NCBI RefSeq assembly: GCF_003019815.1
Contig: NZ_CP027774.1
Coordinates: forward strand, 682,001-746,000
DNA from: Variovorax sp. PMC12
GTDB taxonomy: Bacteria > Pseudomonadota > Gammaproteobacteria > Burkholderiales > Burkholderiaceae_C
Direction of reading: 5' to 3'
Length of the DNA: 64,000 nucleotides
This document shows positions 43,350-52,741 of this stretch, piece by piece. The notes below the pieces were generated by a model, which saw nothing but the letters and a program-made list of their open reading frames with translations, searched no databases and was not told the DNA's origin. Position numbers and translations under genes: made by a program. Every line of letters begins with the position of its first letter. Positions within the stretch are counted from its first letter, which is position 1.

Positions 43350-44228
43350 ATGCTCGACTATCGCAAGGCACGTGACTGGCACTCAGGCGACGTGCAGCAC
43401 GTGTACACCCCCAAGGACACGATGCTCTACGCGCTGGGGCTCGGCCTGGGCGCCGACCCGCTCGACGAGAGGCAGCTGCGCTTCGTCTACGAAAAGGAGC
43501 TGGTGGCGCTGCCGACCATGGCTGCCGTGCTGGCCTCGCCAGGTTTCTGGATGCGCGAGCGCAAGGAGATCGGCATCGACTTCATGAAGCTCGTGCACGG
43601 CGAGCAGTCGGTGCGCCTGCATGCGCCGCTGCCGCCGTCAGGCACGGTGGTCGGGCGCACGCTCGTGACTCGGGTGGTCGACAAGGGCGAAGGCAAGGGT
43701 GCGATCCTGCATGTGGAAAAGGAACTCGTCGGTGCCGCGCAACAGCCGTTGGCCACGGTCGAGAGCGTCTACTTCCTGCGCGGCGACGGCGGCTTCTCCA
43801 GTGCGGACGGCCAGGCCGACGAGCCCGCGCCCGCTGCGGCAGCCATGCCCGAGTCGGCGCCCGAACTCGTGCTCGACCTGCCCACGCGTGCTGACCAGGC
43901 CTTGCTCTACCGCCTGTCGGGCGACATCAACCCGCTGCATGCCGAGCCTGCCTTCGCGGCCAAGGCCGGTTTTGCACGGCCCATTCTTCACGGGCTTGCG
44001 ACCTGGGGCATCGCCGGGCGCGGGTTGATCGCCGCGTTCGCGGATTTCGATGCGACGCGCCTGTCGGCCATGCGCGCGCGGCTGTCGGCACCGGTCTATC
44101 CCGGCGAAACCATCCGTCTGGAAGGCTGGCGCGACGGCGGCGAAATCGCCTTCCGCGCGCGGGTGGTGGAGCGCGACGTGCTGGTGCTCACGAACGGCCG
44201 GGCCGAACTGCGAGGCACGTCGCGTTGA
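43350..44228 (+). CDS. MaoC-type enoyl-CoA hydratase 2
   Basis: This 292-residue double hot-dog protein has an N-terminal half beginning MLDYRKARDWHSGDVQHVYTPKDTMLYALG. The C-terminal half carries the hydratase-2 motif YRLSGDINPLHAEPAFAAKAGFARPILHGL (in two parts: residues about 185-196 with the catalytic Asp and His, then the PILHG). This is the layout of the hydratase 2 domain of peroxisomal MFE-2 and steroid ChsH-like enzymes, acting on bulky or branched 2-enoyl-CoAs. It follows the crotonase by 39 bases and overlaps the MDR gene by four. Confidence 0.85.
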   Translation: MLDYRKARDWHSGDVQHVYTPKDTMLYALGLGLGADPLDERQLRFVYEKELVALPTMAAVLASPGFWMRERKEIGIDFMKLVHGEQSVRLHAPLPPSGTVVGRTLVTRVVDKGEGKGAILHVEKELVGAAQQPLATVESVYFLRGDGGFSSADGQADEPAPAAAAMPESAPELVLDLPTRADQALLYRLSGDINPLHAEPAFAAKAGFARPILHGLATWGIAGRGLIAAFADFDATRLSAMRARLSAPVYPGETIRLEGWRDGGEIAFRARVVERDVLVLTNGRAELRGTSR

Positions 44229-45193
44229 GAGCCTGGCAGGTCGAAGCACTGAGCGATCCGGGCCGGATGCGGCTGGCCGAGCTGCCGGTGCCCACGCCGG
44301 CGCATGACCAGTACTTGGTGAAAGTGGAAGCAGCGGGCCTCAATTTTCTGGACACGCTTGCCATCAAGGGCCGGTACCAGACCAAGCCGGCCCTGCCGTT
44401 CACGCCCGGCGTGGAGGTGGTGGGCACCATCGTCAGCGGCGAAGGTGCCGGCACGCGCGTGGCCTGCGCCACGCCGGCCGGCAGGTTCGGCGGCTTCGCT
44501 GAATATGCGCTGGTGCCGCGTGCCGAGGCGATGCCCATCGCGTCCGACCTGCCGCCCGGTGCCGCCCTGGCGCTGCGCGGCAACTACCCGACCTCGCTCT
44601 ACGCCCTGCGGCATGCCGGGCGCCTGCAAGCAGGGGAAACCTTGCTGGTGCACGCTGGCGCCGGCGGTGTCGGCAGCGCGGCTGTGCAACTCGGCAAGCT
44701 GATGGGCGCGTGCGTGATCGCCACCGCGGGCAGTGCCGCCAAGCGCGACGCCTGCCTGGCGCTCGGCGCGGACGCGACCATCGACTACACCGACGCGAAG
44801 TGGGTCGACGAGGTGCGCAAGCTTGCGCCGCAGGGTGTGGACGTGATCTACGACCCGGTCGGCGGCGACATCGGCGCGCAAAGCGTGCGCTGCCTGGCCT
44901 TTGGCGCGCGGCTGCTGGTGATCGGCTTCGCCAGCGGCGCGTTGACGCCGTTGCCCGCCAACCGCCTGCTGCTGGCCAATGCCTCGGCCGTCGGTGTGTT
45001 GTGGGGCGAGGTGCGCAAGCGCGAACCGGCGCTGGCGCGGCAACTGGGCGAAGAGATCCAGGGCTGGTACCTGTCGGGGCGGATTCGGCCGCTCGAGGCC
45101 TCGGTGTTCGACTTCGAGGATGCGCCGGCGGCGCTCGCGGCGCTGGAACGGCGGCAGACCTCGGGAAAGGCGATTCTTCTGTTGCGCCGTTGA
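44225..45193 (+). CDS. MDR-family zinc-independent quinone/enoyl reductase
   Basis: This 322-residue medium-chain dehydrogenase/reductase has AGLNFLDTLAIKGRYQ, PGVEVVGTIVSGEGAG, the NADPH-binding loop HAGAGGVGSAAVQLGKLMGA and YDPVGGDIG. It lacks the catalytic zinc Cys residues, so it belongs to the NADPH:quinone or enoyl reductase group. The start is TTG 44225, overlapping the MaoC stop (TTGA); this gives the family-typical N-terminus (M)RAWQVEAL. It probably reduces a double bond of a pathway intermediate. It is the last gene before the operator at 45227-45241. Confidence 0.78.
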   Translation: MRAWQVEALSDPGRMRLAELPVPTPAHDQYLVKVEAAGLNFLDTLAIKGRYQTKPALPFTPGVEVVGTIVSGEGAGTRVACATPAGRFGGFAEYALVPRAEAMPIASDLPPGAALALRGNYPTSLYALRHAGRLQAGETLLVHAGAGGVGSAAVQLGKLMGACVIATAGSAAKRDACLALGADATIDYTDAKWVDEVRKLAPQGVDVIYDPVGGDIGAQSVRCLAFGARLLVIGFASGALTPLPANRLLLANASAVGVLWGEVRKREPALARQLGEEIQGWYLSGRIRPLEASVFDFEDAPAALAALERRQTSGKAILLLRR

Positions 45194-45219
45194 GGCGTGC
45201 GTTCCCGCCGCGCCTGCGT

Positions 45220-45241
45220 CATAATCAATGGTTCTACCAAA
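45220..45241 (+). promoter_or_regulatory. Operator before an acyl-CoA dehydrogenase gene
   Basis: AATGGTTCTACCAAA (45227-45241) belongs to the regulon motif family. CATAAT (45220-45225) is a good -10 candidate, but no clear -35 is present at the right distance. The ribosome-binding site AGGAG follows directly, and ATG 45251 is 9 bases after the motif. Confidence 0.6.
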
Positions 45242-45250
45242 GGAGATATC

Positions 45251-46387
45251 ATGGATTTTGACCTGCCCCCCGAAGCGGAAGAAATGCGCGTTGCCACGCG
45301 CGACGCCGTCGATGCGTTGCTCAAGCTCGAAACGCGCTACCAGGAAACCGGCGAAGTGCCTGAGCAGGTGGAGGCCACCCTGCGCGAGATGGGCTTCTAC
45401 GGCATGTCGATTCCAGAGCCCTATGGCGGCATGCCTGTCGACCACCTCACCAGCGTGGCGGTGCAGCTCGAGCTGGCGCGGCTGCCGCCGCAGTTCTGGC
45501 CCTTCGTGCGCTCCGCGCTCGGGCCGGGCGTGCACATCATCGTGGACCATGGCTCGGAAGCCATCAAGAAGAAGTGGCTGCCCGAGATTGCATCGGGACG
45601 TTCGCGCAACTGCATTGCCATCACCGAGCCGCACGCCGGCTCCGACGCCGCGAAGATGACGACCACGGCGCGCCGCGACGGCGACCACTACGTGCTCGAC
45701 GGCGTGAAGACCTTCATCTCGAACGCCAACCATGCGCATTCGATCACCGTGCTCGCCTCCACCGACCGTTCGGCCGGCAAGAAGGGCATTTCGGCCTTTC
45801 TGCTGGACACGACCACGCCCGGCTTCAAGGTCACGCGGACCATGCCCACCATGGGCTGGATGGACGACAGCCTGTGTGAGATTTCCTTCACCGACTGCCG
45901 CGTCCCGGTGGAGAACCTGCTGGGCGAAGAGGGGCGCGGTCTTTCGTATGCGATGTCGGGGCTCAACGAAGGCCGGCTGAATGTGGGTTGCCAGGCGCTC
46001 GGGCCGGCACAGATTGCGCTCGACGAAACCATCGAGCATGCCAAGACGCGTGTCACCTTCGGCCAGGCGCTGGGTGAGCACCAGGCCATTCAGCACATGA
46101 TCGCCGACATGGCCATGGACCTGCATGCGGCGCGCATGGTGCTGTTCGAGGCCGTGTGGCGCGCCGCGCGCGGCGAAGACGCACGAATGAAGGCGTCGAT
46201 GGTGAAGGTGATCTGCACCGAGGCCGCATGCCGCATAGCCGACAAGGCGCTGCAGATCTTCGGCGGTTCGGGCTATTGCCGCGGCACCATCGTGGAGCGG
46301 GTATACCGCGACCTGCGCGTGCTGCGCATCTATGAGGGCGCGTCGGAAATCCACCGCAACATGATCGCCAGGCAGCTGCTCGCCTGA
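45251..46387 (+). CDS. Acyl-CoA dehydrogenase
   Basis: This 378-residue FAD enzyme starts MDFDLPPEAEEMRVATRDAVD after AGGAG. It has YGMSIPEPYGGMP, CIAITEPHAGSDAAKM (FAD and substrate loop), VLDGVKTFISNANHA, FGQALGEHQAIQHMIADM and the C-terminal FGGSGYCRGTIVERVYRDLR with EGASEIHRNMI. It oxidises an acyl-CoA to the 2-enoyl-CoA with electrons going to ETF. The chain length and branching are unknown. It is the last gene of operon D and is separated from operon E by a strong hairpin. The in-frame extension upstream would start inside the previous promoter, so ATG 45251 is firm. Confidence 0.88.
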   Translation: MDFDLPPEAEEMRVATRDAVDALLKLETRYQETGEVPEQVEATLREMGFYGMSIPEPYGGMPVDHLTSVAVQLELARLPPQFWPFVRSALGPGVHIIVDHGSEAIKKKWLPEIASGRSRNCIAITEPHAGSDAAKMTTTARRDGDHYVLDGVKTFISNANHAHSITVLASTDRSAGKKGISAFLLDTTTPGFKVTRTMPTMGWMDDSLCEISFTDCRVPVENLLGEEGRGLSYAMSGLNEGRLNVGCQALGPAQIALDETIEHAKTRVTFGQALGEHQAIQHMIADMAMDLHAARMVLFEAVWRAARGEDARMKASMVKVICTEAACRIADKALQIFGGSGYCRGTIVERVYRDLRVLRIYEGASEIHRNMIARQLLA

Positions 46388-46399
46388 ACGTGGCGCCGT

Positions 46400-46426
46400 C
46401 CGTGCCCGGCGCGCTGCCGGGCACGG
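46400..46426. terminator. Strong hairpin between convergent operons
   Basis: The 11-bp perfect stem CCGTGCCCGGC (46400-46410) and GCCGGGCACGG (46416-46426) has a 5-base loop. It lies in the 50-bp gap between two convergent acyl-CoA dehydrogenase genes. There is no T-run on either side, so termination may be Rho-assisted or the hairpin may protect 3' ends. Confidence 0.5.
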
Positions 46427-46437
46427 GCCTCAAGCCG

Positions 46438-47573
<1,136 letters not shown>

Positions 47574-47577
<4 letters not shown>

Positions 47578-47897
47578 GCGGGTCTTTCGGTATGTGGCCA
47601 CTTCGGGTTGTTGATGGCGAGCGCCTCGCCCAGGCCTTGGCGCAGCTGCGCGGCCAGGTCGGCGTCGATGGGTATCTCGCCTGCGCGGATGGCGTCGGCC
47701 AGCTCGCGGCTCACGGCCTTGGAGGCTTCATCGTGCGGCTGGCCGAGGCGCAGTTCGCGCTCCACGATGCGCAGCACGTTCGCCGTCACGCGCGCCTGGA
47801 AGCGGTGGTAGCCGTCCAGCGTGGGCAGCAGTTCGTCTTCGAGGTAGCGGGCGGCGGCCAGCAGCAGGGTGCCGGCGGGAGGGACGGAGTTCGGCAT
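47574..47897 (-). CDS. Small DUF6285/LvaB-like partner of the kinase
   Basis: This 107-residue, mostly helical protein (PPAGTLLLAAARYLEDELLPTLDGYHRFQARVT; VLRIVERELRLG) has no cofactor motif. It is encoded between the APH-like kinase and an acyl-CoA dehydrogenase. This matches the DUF6285-type partner seen next to such kinases; in Pseudomonas the small LvaB is required with LvaA to phosphorylate 4-hydroxyacyl-CoA. I recall the LvaB family name as DUF6285 and have not checked it. The start (ATG 47897) leaves 7 bases after the kinase stop, and the end overlaps the next gene by four. Confidence 0.65.
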
Positions 47898-47904
47898 GAT
47901 GGGG

Positions 47905-48912
47905 TCAGGCCTCGATGAGTTGGAAGAAGTCCCACAGCGGCTCTTCCATGCGCCGGCCGACCGCGCACAGTTCCAGGCTTGCGGGGCTGCCGTCGGCTCG
48001 CACCGAAAGCCCGCGCCGCACGCAGCCGATGGCCCACTTGAGGTTGGAAAAGGCCTCCCAGAAGCGCACGCGCAGCGGGTCCACCGGCCTGCCGCTCGCG
48101 CGCTCGTAGGCCGCGTACAGGTCTTCGCGCGCCCCGAAACCGCCCGCCTCGCCCGCGCCGCCGAAGCGCCAGGTGCGCATGCACAGCACGCCCAGGTCCT
48201 GCATCGGGTCGCCGACCCGGGCAATCTCCCAGTCGAGCACGCAGCGGATGCCTTCGGTGCCGACGATTAGGTTGCCCGTGCGAAAGTCGGAATGCACGAG
48301 TGTGTCGGGCCAATCGACCGGCAGGTTCTTGCGCACCCATTGCACCGCGTACTCGAGCGCCGGATGGCTGAAGCCCGTTCGCGCCAGCAGGCCGGCGTAC
48401 ACCTCGAGCTCCCGCGCGGGCGAGAGCCGCTGCAGAAAGGGAAGCTCGGCGACCGGCATCGAGTGGATCGCCGCGAGGATGGTCCCGGCCTGGGCGGCCA
48501 TCGCGCGACGGGCCCCGGCATAGGCCGGGTCGGACACGAGCTTTCGCCCCAGCGTCTCGCCCTCGACGCGTTCGGTGACGTAGCCGCGCTCGAGGCCGTC
48601 GTGCACGTCGAGCACGGCGAGCACCGCGGGTGCCGGCACGCCGTGCGCGCGCGCCGCGATCATCACGCGCGCGTCTTCGGCCGCGTCGAGCTTGGGCGCG
48701 GCGAGGCCGGGGGATGCCGATGCCGACGCGGTCATTGTGGGCATCTGCTGCAGGATCATCGGGCGGCGCCCGTCAACCGTGAGCAGGTCGAACGACCAGG
48801 TCGTCTTGGTCGCGCCGCCGGTGAGCCGGCGCAAGTCCTCGACGCTGCCATGCAGGCCCGCATGGCGCTGAAGCGCGAGGGCGAGGCGGCGCGCGATGTG
48901 CGGGGCGTCCAC
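47905..48912 (-). CDS. APH/LvaA-like kinase, probably of hydroxyacyl-CoA
   Basis: This 335-residue aminoglycoside-phosphotransferase-fold protein has an N-lobe TGGATKTTWSFDLLTV (nucleotide loop), Brenner motif LVHSDFRTGNLIV and the metal-binding LDWEIARVGDPMQDLG. In this gene neighbourhood the family phosphorylates hydroxyacyl-CoA rather than antibiotics, as LvaA and the N-domain of ACAD10/11 do. The start is GTG 48912, one base after the ligase stop; a longer frame would read into the ligase gene. It is followed by the DUF6285-like gene. Another kinase of the same fold is at 57542-58615. Confidence 0.8.
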   Translation of the reverse strand: MDAPHIARRLALALQRHAGLHGSVEDLRRLTGGATKTTWSFDLLTVDGRRPMILQQMPTMTASASASPGLAAPKLDAAEDARVMIAARAHGVPAPAVLAVLDVHDGLERGYVTERVEGETLGRKLVSDPAYAGARRAMAAQAGTILAAIHSMPVAELPFLQRLSPARELEVYAGLLARTGFSHPALEYAVQWVRKNLPVDWPDTLVHSDFRTGNLIVGTEGIRCVLDWEIARVGDPMQDLGVLCMRTWRFGGAGEAGGFGAREDLYAAYERASGRPVDPLRVRFWEAFSNLKWAIGCVRRGLSVRADGSPASLELCAVGRRMEEPLWDFFQLIEA

Positions 48913-48913
48913 G

Positions 48914-50437
48914 TCAGATCTTCCGGCCCGCGGCCTGCCAGAACGGGTCGCGCAGCCGGCGCTTGAAGATCTTGCCGCTGTCCTCTCGCGGCAGCGCGGC
49001 ATGGAAGTCGAAGCGGCGCGGCACCTTGTACCTGGCGATGCGGTCCTCCAGAAAGGCGCGCAGCGCATCGGCGTCGGGTGCGGTGCCGGGCATCGGCTCG
49101 ACGGCCGCGGCCAGCGATTCGCCCATTTCCTCGTCGGGTATGCCGAAGACGGCGCAGTCGCGCACGAGCGGACACTGCAGCAACACGGCCTCGATCTCGG
49201 CCGGATAGATGTTCACGCCGGCCGAAATCACCATGTCGGAGCGGCGGTCGCACAGGTAGAGGTGGTCGTCCTTCACGTAGCCGACGTCGCCGCAGCTGAT
49301 GAGGCCGTCGCGCTCCACCTCTTTCCGCTTTTCGGGATGGTTGTGGTACGTGAAGTCGGCGTAGGCCGGCACGCGCACGAAGATCTCGCCGACCTCGCCG
49401 GGCGCCACCGGCTGGCCGTCTTCTCCGTAGAGCACCATGCGCGCATCGGGGTTGAGCCGGCCCACGCTGCCGGGGAAGGCGAGCCAGTCTTCGGGCGTGC
49501 TGAGCGTGGCGGTGCCGACCTCGGTGCCGCCGTAGGTCTCGTAGACCACCGGGCCCCACCAGTCCATGAGGGCGCACTTGGTCTCGGCCGAGCAGGGCGC
49601 GCCGGTGTGTGTCACCCACTTCAGGGAACTCAAGTCGTAGCGCTCGCGCACGTCTTCGGGCAGCTTGAGCATGCGCACGAACATGGTTGGCACGGCCACC
49701 ATGTGGCTGATGCGGTGCCGCTCGATGGCGGCGAGCACGGCCTCGGCGTCGAACCGGGTCTGCATCACCAGCAGGTCGCAGATCGGCAAGGCCTGGCGTG
49801 CGTAGGCGTTGGGCGAGGAGTGGTACAGCGGGCCGCCGATGAGCGCCCGCACGCCCGGCTGCAGGCCGTAAACGCGGCGCATCAGCTGCACGTACGCGGC
49901 AGCCTGTTCCGGCGTGGCCGCGTCGCGTTTCACGCCCTTGGCCCGGCCGGTGGTGCCCGAGGTGTAGATCATGGTCGCGCGGCTGCGCCGCGGCGGGCCG
50001 TCCCATGGCGCGAAGGCTCCGAGCCAGGCGTTCCATTCCGCCGCATCGGCCGGCACCTGCGTCGCGGCTTCGGCCAGCGAGAAGGCGCGGACCGCCTCGG
50101 GCGGCGTGGGCACGGTGATGACCACGGTGCCAGCGGGAATGTGTTCGCGCACCGGCGCGAGAAGGTCGGCATGCCCGACCACCACCTTCGGCGCCACATC
50201 GTTCAGTATGTAGAGCACCTCTTCGGGTTTGCCGTGCCAGTTGATGGGCACCGCGTAGGCGCCGAGCGCGGCGGCCGCCTGCTGCGCTTCGAAGAAGGCG
50301 AAGTCGTTGCGCAGCAGCAGCGCGATGGCATCGCCTTCTCGCACGCCCGCCGTATCGAAGCCGCGCGCGGCGCGCAGCGCGCGCTGCATCAGGGCGTCGC
50401 GCGCCATGCTGCGCTGGTCGAGGAACACCTGGCTCAT
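48914..50437 (-). CDS. Acyl-CoA ligase (ANL family), first gene of the kinase operon
   Basis: This 507-residue ligase has TMIYTSGTTGRAKGVKRDA, YETYGGTEVGTAT, SCGDVGYVKDDHLYLCDRR and the catalytic Lys region EDSGKIFKRRLRD. It activates an acid to its CoA ester. It starts at ATG 50437, with promoter and a partial operator 64 to 106 bases upstream, divergent from the dehydrogenase gene at 50654. It is followed by kinase, DUF6285 and dehydrogenase genes, the order expected for a hydroxy-acid route. It resembles the ligase at 53898-55442 in the C-terminal GK.FKR.LRD motif. Confidence 0.83.
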   Translation of the reverse strand: MSQVFLDQRSMARDALMQRALRAARGFDTAGVREGDAIALLLRNDFAFFEAQQAAAALGAYAVPINWHGKPEEVLYILNDVAPKVVVGHADLLAPVREHIPAGTVVITVPTPPEAVRAFSLAEAATQVPADAAEWNAWLGAFAPWDGPPRRSRATMIYTSGTTGRAKGVKRDAATPEQAAAYVQLMRRVYGLQPGVRALIGGPLYHSSPNAYARQALPICDLLVMQTRFDAEAVLAAIERHRISHMVAVPTMFVRMLKLPEDVRERYDLSSLKWVTHTGAPCSAETKCALMDWWGPVVYETYGGTEVGTATLSTPEDWLAFPGSVGRLNPDARMVLYGEDGQPVAPGEVGEIFVRVPAYADFTYHNHPEKRKEVERDGLISCGDVGYVKDDHLYLCDRRSDMVISAGVNIYPAEIEAVLLQCPLVRDCAVFGIPDEEMGESLAAAVEPMPGTAPDADALRAFLEDRIARYKVPRRFDFHAALPREDSGKIFKRRLRDPFWQAAGRKI

Positions 50438-50500
50438 GTCTTCGTGTCTCCGTGGTCTGCGATCAAGAGCCAGGCTCTTGCAGAAAGGCCAGGTTCCGTC

Positions 50501-50543
50501 AATGGTTCAACATATGATAAATCTTGCTTCGCCGTGGTGGCAA
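50501..50543 (-). promoter_or_regulatory. Promoter with half-degraded operator for the kinase operon
   Basis: On the minus strand, TTGCCA (50543-50538), an 18-base spacer and TATCAT (50519-50514) run into ATATGTTGAACCATT (50515-50501). The register of -10 box and operator equals that at 36299-36317, but one half-site has lost the TGGT core. The site could also serve the divergent dehydrogenase gene. Confidence 0.6.
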
Positions 50544-50653
50544 GGGGGCGATCCCGATGCAGGCGCCAACGATCAAGGCGCGCAGTAAGGCCAATCGGGT
50601 TGTGAGGTTGCGCCATTGAGCGCAGCCTTCCGGGCCGGGACACTGACTGCATC

Positions 50654-51811
50654 ATGAGCCAATCACCCTGGATGACCCCGGAACTCGAAAACTTCCGCGC
50701 CAACGTACGGCGCTTCTACGACAAGGAACTGGTGCCTAACGAAGAGCGCTGGGGCCGCCAGCAGCATGTGGACCGCGAGGTCTGGCGCAAGGCCGGCGCT
50801 GCCGGCCTGCTTTGCGTGGGCATCTCGGAGGAATATGGCGGCGGCGGCGGCAACTTCATGCACGAGGCCATCCTGTTCTACGAGCAGACCCTGGCCATCG
50901 TGCCCGGCCTGGGCAACGGCGTGCACACCGGCATCGTCGCGCACTACTTGGAGAATTTCGGCACCGAAGCGCAGAAGCAGCAATGGCTGCCGCGCATGGC
51001 GAGCGGTGACCTCGTGGGAGCGCTGGCCATCAGCGAGCCCGGCGCGGGCTCCGACGTGCAAGCCATCCAGACCCGCGCGGTGCGCCAGGACGACCACTAT
51101 GTGGTGAACGGCGCCAAGACCTTCATCAGCAACGGCCAACTGGCCGACCTGGTGTGCGTGGTGGTGAAGACCGACCCCTCTGCGGGCTCGCGCGGCATCT
51201 CGCTGCTGATGGTGGAGACTGCGAAGGTCCAGGGCTTTCGCCGCGGCCGTGTGCTCGACAAGATCGGCATGCATGCGCAGGACACCTCGGAGCTGTTCTT
51301 CGACGACATGCGCGTTCCCTGCGCCAACCTGCTGGGCCCTGAAGAGGGGCAAGGCTTTCGCCAGCTCATGAAGGAACTGCCGCGCGAGCGCGTGGTGACC
51401 GCGATGAGCGCGCAGGGCTCCATGGACCGGGCCATTGCGGAAACGCTGGCCTACGCGCGCCAGCGCAAGCTGTTCGGCGACACGTTGTTCGACTTCCAGA
51501 ACACCCGCTTCAAGCTTGCCGAATGCCAGACCAAGGCCACCGTGTCGCGCGCCTTCATCGACCGCTGCATCGACCAGCTCGCGCGCGGGGAACTCGACGC
51601 CACCACAGCCGCCATGGCCAAGTGGTGGTGCACCCAGACCTGCGGCGAGATCGTCGACGAGTGCCTGCAGCTGCACGGCGGCTACGGCTACATGACCGAG
51701 TACCCGATTGCGCGCATCTACCAGAACGTGCGCATCGGCCGCATCCTGGCGGGCAGCAACGAAGTGATGAAGGAACTCGTGGCACGCGACATGCGGCGCG
51801 CCTCGGAATGA
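50654..51811 (+). CDS. Acyl-CoA dehydrogenase
   Basis: This 385-residue protein starts MSQSPWMTPELENFRANVRRF. Family motifs are GISEEYGGGGGNFMHE, LAISEPGAGSDVQAIQTRA, VNGAKTFISNGQLAD, LFGDTLFDFQNTRFKLAECQ and HGGYGYMTEYPIARIYQNVR with LAGSNEVMKELV. This is the usual long/medium-chain-like FadE arrangement. It is divergent from the ligase-kinase operon (216 bases of non-coding DNA with one operator) and is followed 13 bases later by the DECR2-like reductase, so the two probably form an operon for an unsaturated acyl-CoA. Confidence 0.88.
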   Translation: MSQSPWMTPELENFRANVRRFYDKELVPNEERWGRQQHVDREVWRKAGAAGLLCVGISEEYGGGGGNFMHEAILFYEQTLAIVPGLGNGVHTGIVAHYLENFGTEAQKQQWLPRMASGDLVGALAISEPGAGSDVQAIQTRAVRQDDHYVVNGAKTFISNGQLADLVCVVVKTDPSAGSRGISLLMVETAKVQGFRRGRVLDKIGMHAQDTSELFFDDMRVPCANLLGPEEGQGFRQLMKELPRERVVTAMSAQGSMDRAIAETLAYARQRKLFGDTLFDFQNTRFKLAECQTKATVSRAFIDRCIDQLARGELDATTAAMAKWWCTQTCGEIVDECLQLHGGYGYMTEYPIARIYQNVRIGRILAGSNEVMKELVARDMRRASE

Positions 51812-51824
51812 GTGCCGCCGGCAA

Positions 51825-52658
51825 ATGAATGACGACATGAACGACGCATTCCGCCCCCGCATCCTCGAGGGCAAGGTCGCGGTGGTTGCCGGTGCGTCCG
51901 GCGGCATCAATCTTGGCATCGCGCAGCATCTGTGCCGCGCGGGGGCCAGGGTGGCCATTCTGAGCCGCAGCGCGGAGCGCATTGAGGCGGCTGCGCGCGC
52001 TGTCTCGCCCGACCCTGCCGAGGCCATCGGCTTTGCCGCGGACGTGCGCGACTACGACGCCGTGTCGGGCGTCTTCTCCAGGACCGCGTTGCGCTTCGGG
52101 CCGATCGACATCGTTGTCTCCGGGGCTGCAGGCAACTTCCACGCGCCGGCTGCGCAGCTGTCGTCGAACGGGTTCCGCACGGTTATCGAAATCGACCTGA
52201 TCGGCACTTTCAACGTGCTGCGCGCGAGCTTCGAGCACTTGCGCCGGCCCGGCGCTTCCCTCATGTCGATCACCGCGCCGGGCGGTAGCCATCCCTCGAT
52301 GTTCCAGTCCCATGCCAATTCGGCCAAGGCCGGCATCAACATGCTCACCAAATGCCTGGCCATGGAGTGGGGGCCGGGTGGTGTCAGGGTGAACGCGATC
52401 TCGCCGGGGCCCATCGCGGGCACCGAGGGCATGGCGCGACTGGCGGCCACGCCGGAACGCGAAGCGCTCCTCAAGGGCCGGCTCGCGCTGCGCGATTACG
52501 GCAGCAAGCGCGACATCGCCGATGTGGCGCTCTTCCTGTGCAGCGACAACTCGCGCTACATCACCGGGACGGTGATCGACTGCGACGGTGGCAGCGCGCT
52601 GGGCGATGCCTCGGGCGACGCCTTGGCGCCGCCCGCCCGTGCCGCTGGCAAGCCCTGA
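51825..52658 (+). CDS. 2,4-dienoyl-CoA reductase-like SDR (DECR2 type)
   Basis: This 277-residue SDR starts MNDDMNDAFRPRILEGKVAV. The cofactor motif is AGASGGINLG. The catalytic Tyr-x3-Lys of ordinary SDRs is replaced: the segment reads FQSHANSAKAGINMLTK, with His in place of Tyr but the Lys kept. The stretch AMEWGPGGVRVN and SPGPIAGTEGMARL match peroxisomal 2,4-dienoyl-CoA reductase, a known SDR branch with this atypical site. It would reduce a 2,4-dienoyl-CoA with NADPH during degradation of an unsaturated acid. It follows an acyl-CoA dehydrogenase and ends before the AraC promoter. Confidence 0.8.
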   Translation: MNDDMNDAFRPRILEGKVAVVAGASGGINLGIAQHLCRAGARVAILSRSAERIEAAARAVSPDPAEAIGFAADVRDYDAVSGVFSRTALRFGPIDIVVSGAAGNFHAPAAQLSSNGFRTVIEIDLIGTFNVLRASFEHLRRPGASLMSITAPGGSHPSMFQSHANSAKAGINMLTKCLAMEWGPGGVRVNAISPGPIAGTEGMARLAATPEREALLKGRLALRDYGSKRDIADVALFLCSDNSRYITGTVIDCDGGSALGDASGDALAPPARAAGKP

Positions 52659-52701
52659 TTGACACCGATATGGCCAGCTCACTAGCATTGGATCAACCAT
52701 T
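52659..52701 (+). promoter_or_regulatory. Promoter with operator for the AraC gene
   Basis: TTGACA (52659-52664), an 18-base spacer and TAGCAT (52683-52688) run into ATTGGATCAACCATT (52687-52701), in the same register as the Rieske operon site. The AraC regulator at 52742 is therefore probably itself under GntR control. Confidence 0.75.
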
Positions 52702-52741
52702 AAAAAGAGTGCTTCGGCTCGTCCGCACTCAAGGAGACTCC

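Noticed and set aside
47905..48912. Aminoglycoside resistance kinase
   Set aside because: The APH fold and Brenner motif are present, but the neighbours (ligase, DUF6285-like, acyl-CoA dehydrogenase) point to hydroxyacyl-CoA phosphorylation and not antibiotic resistance.
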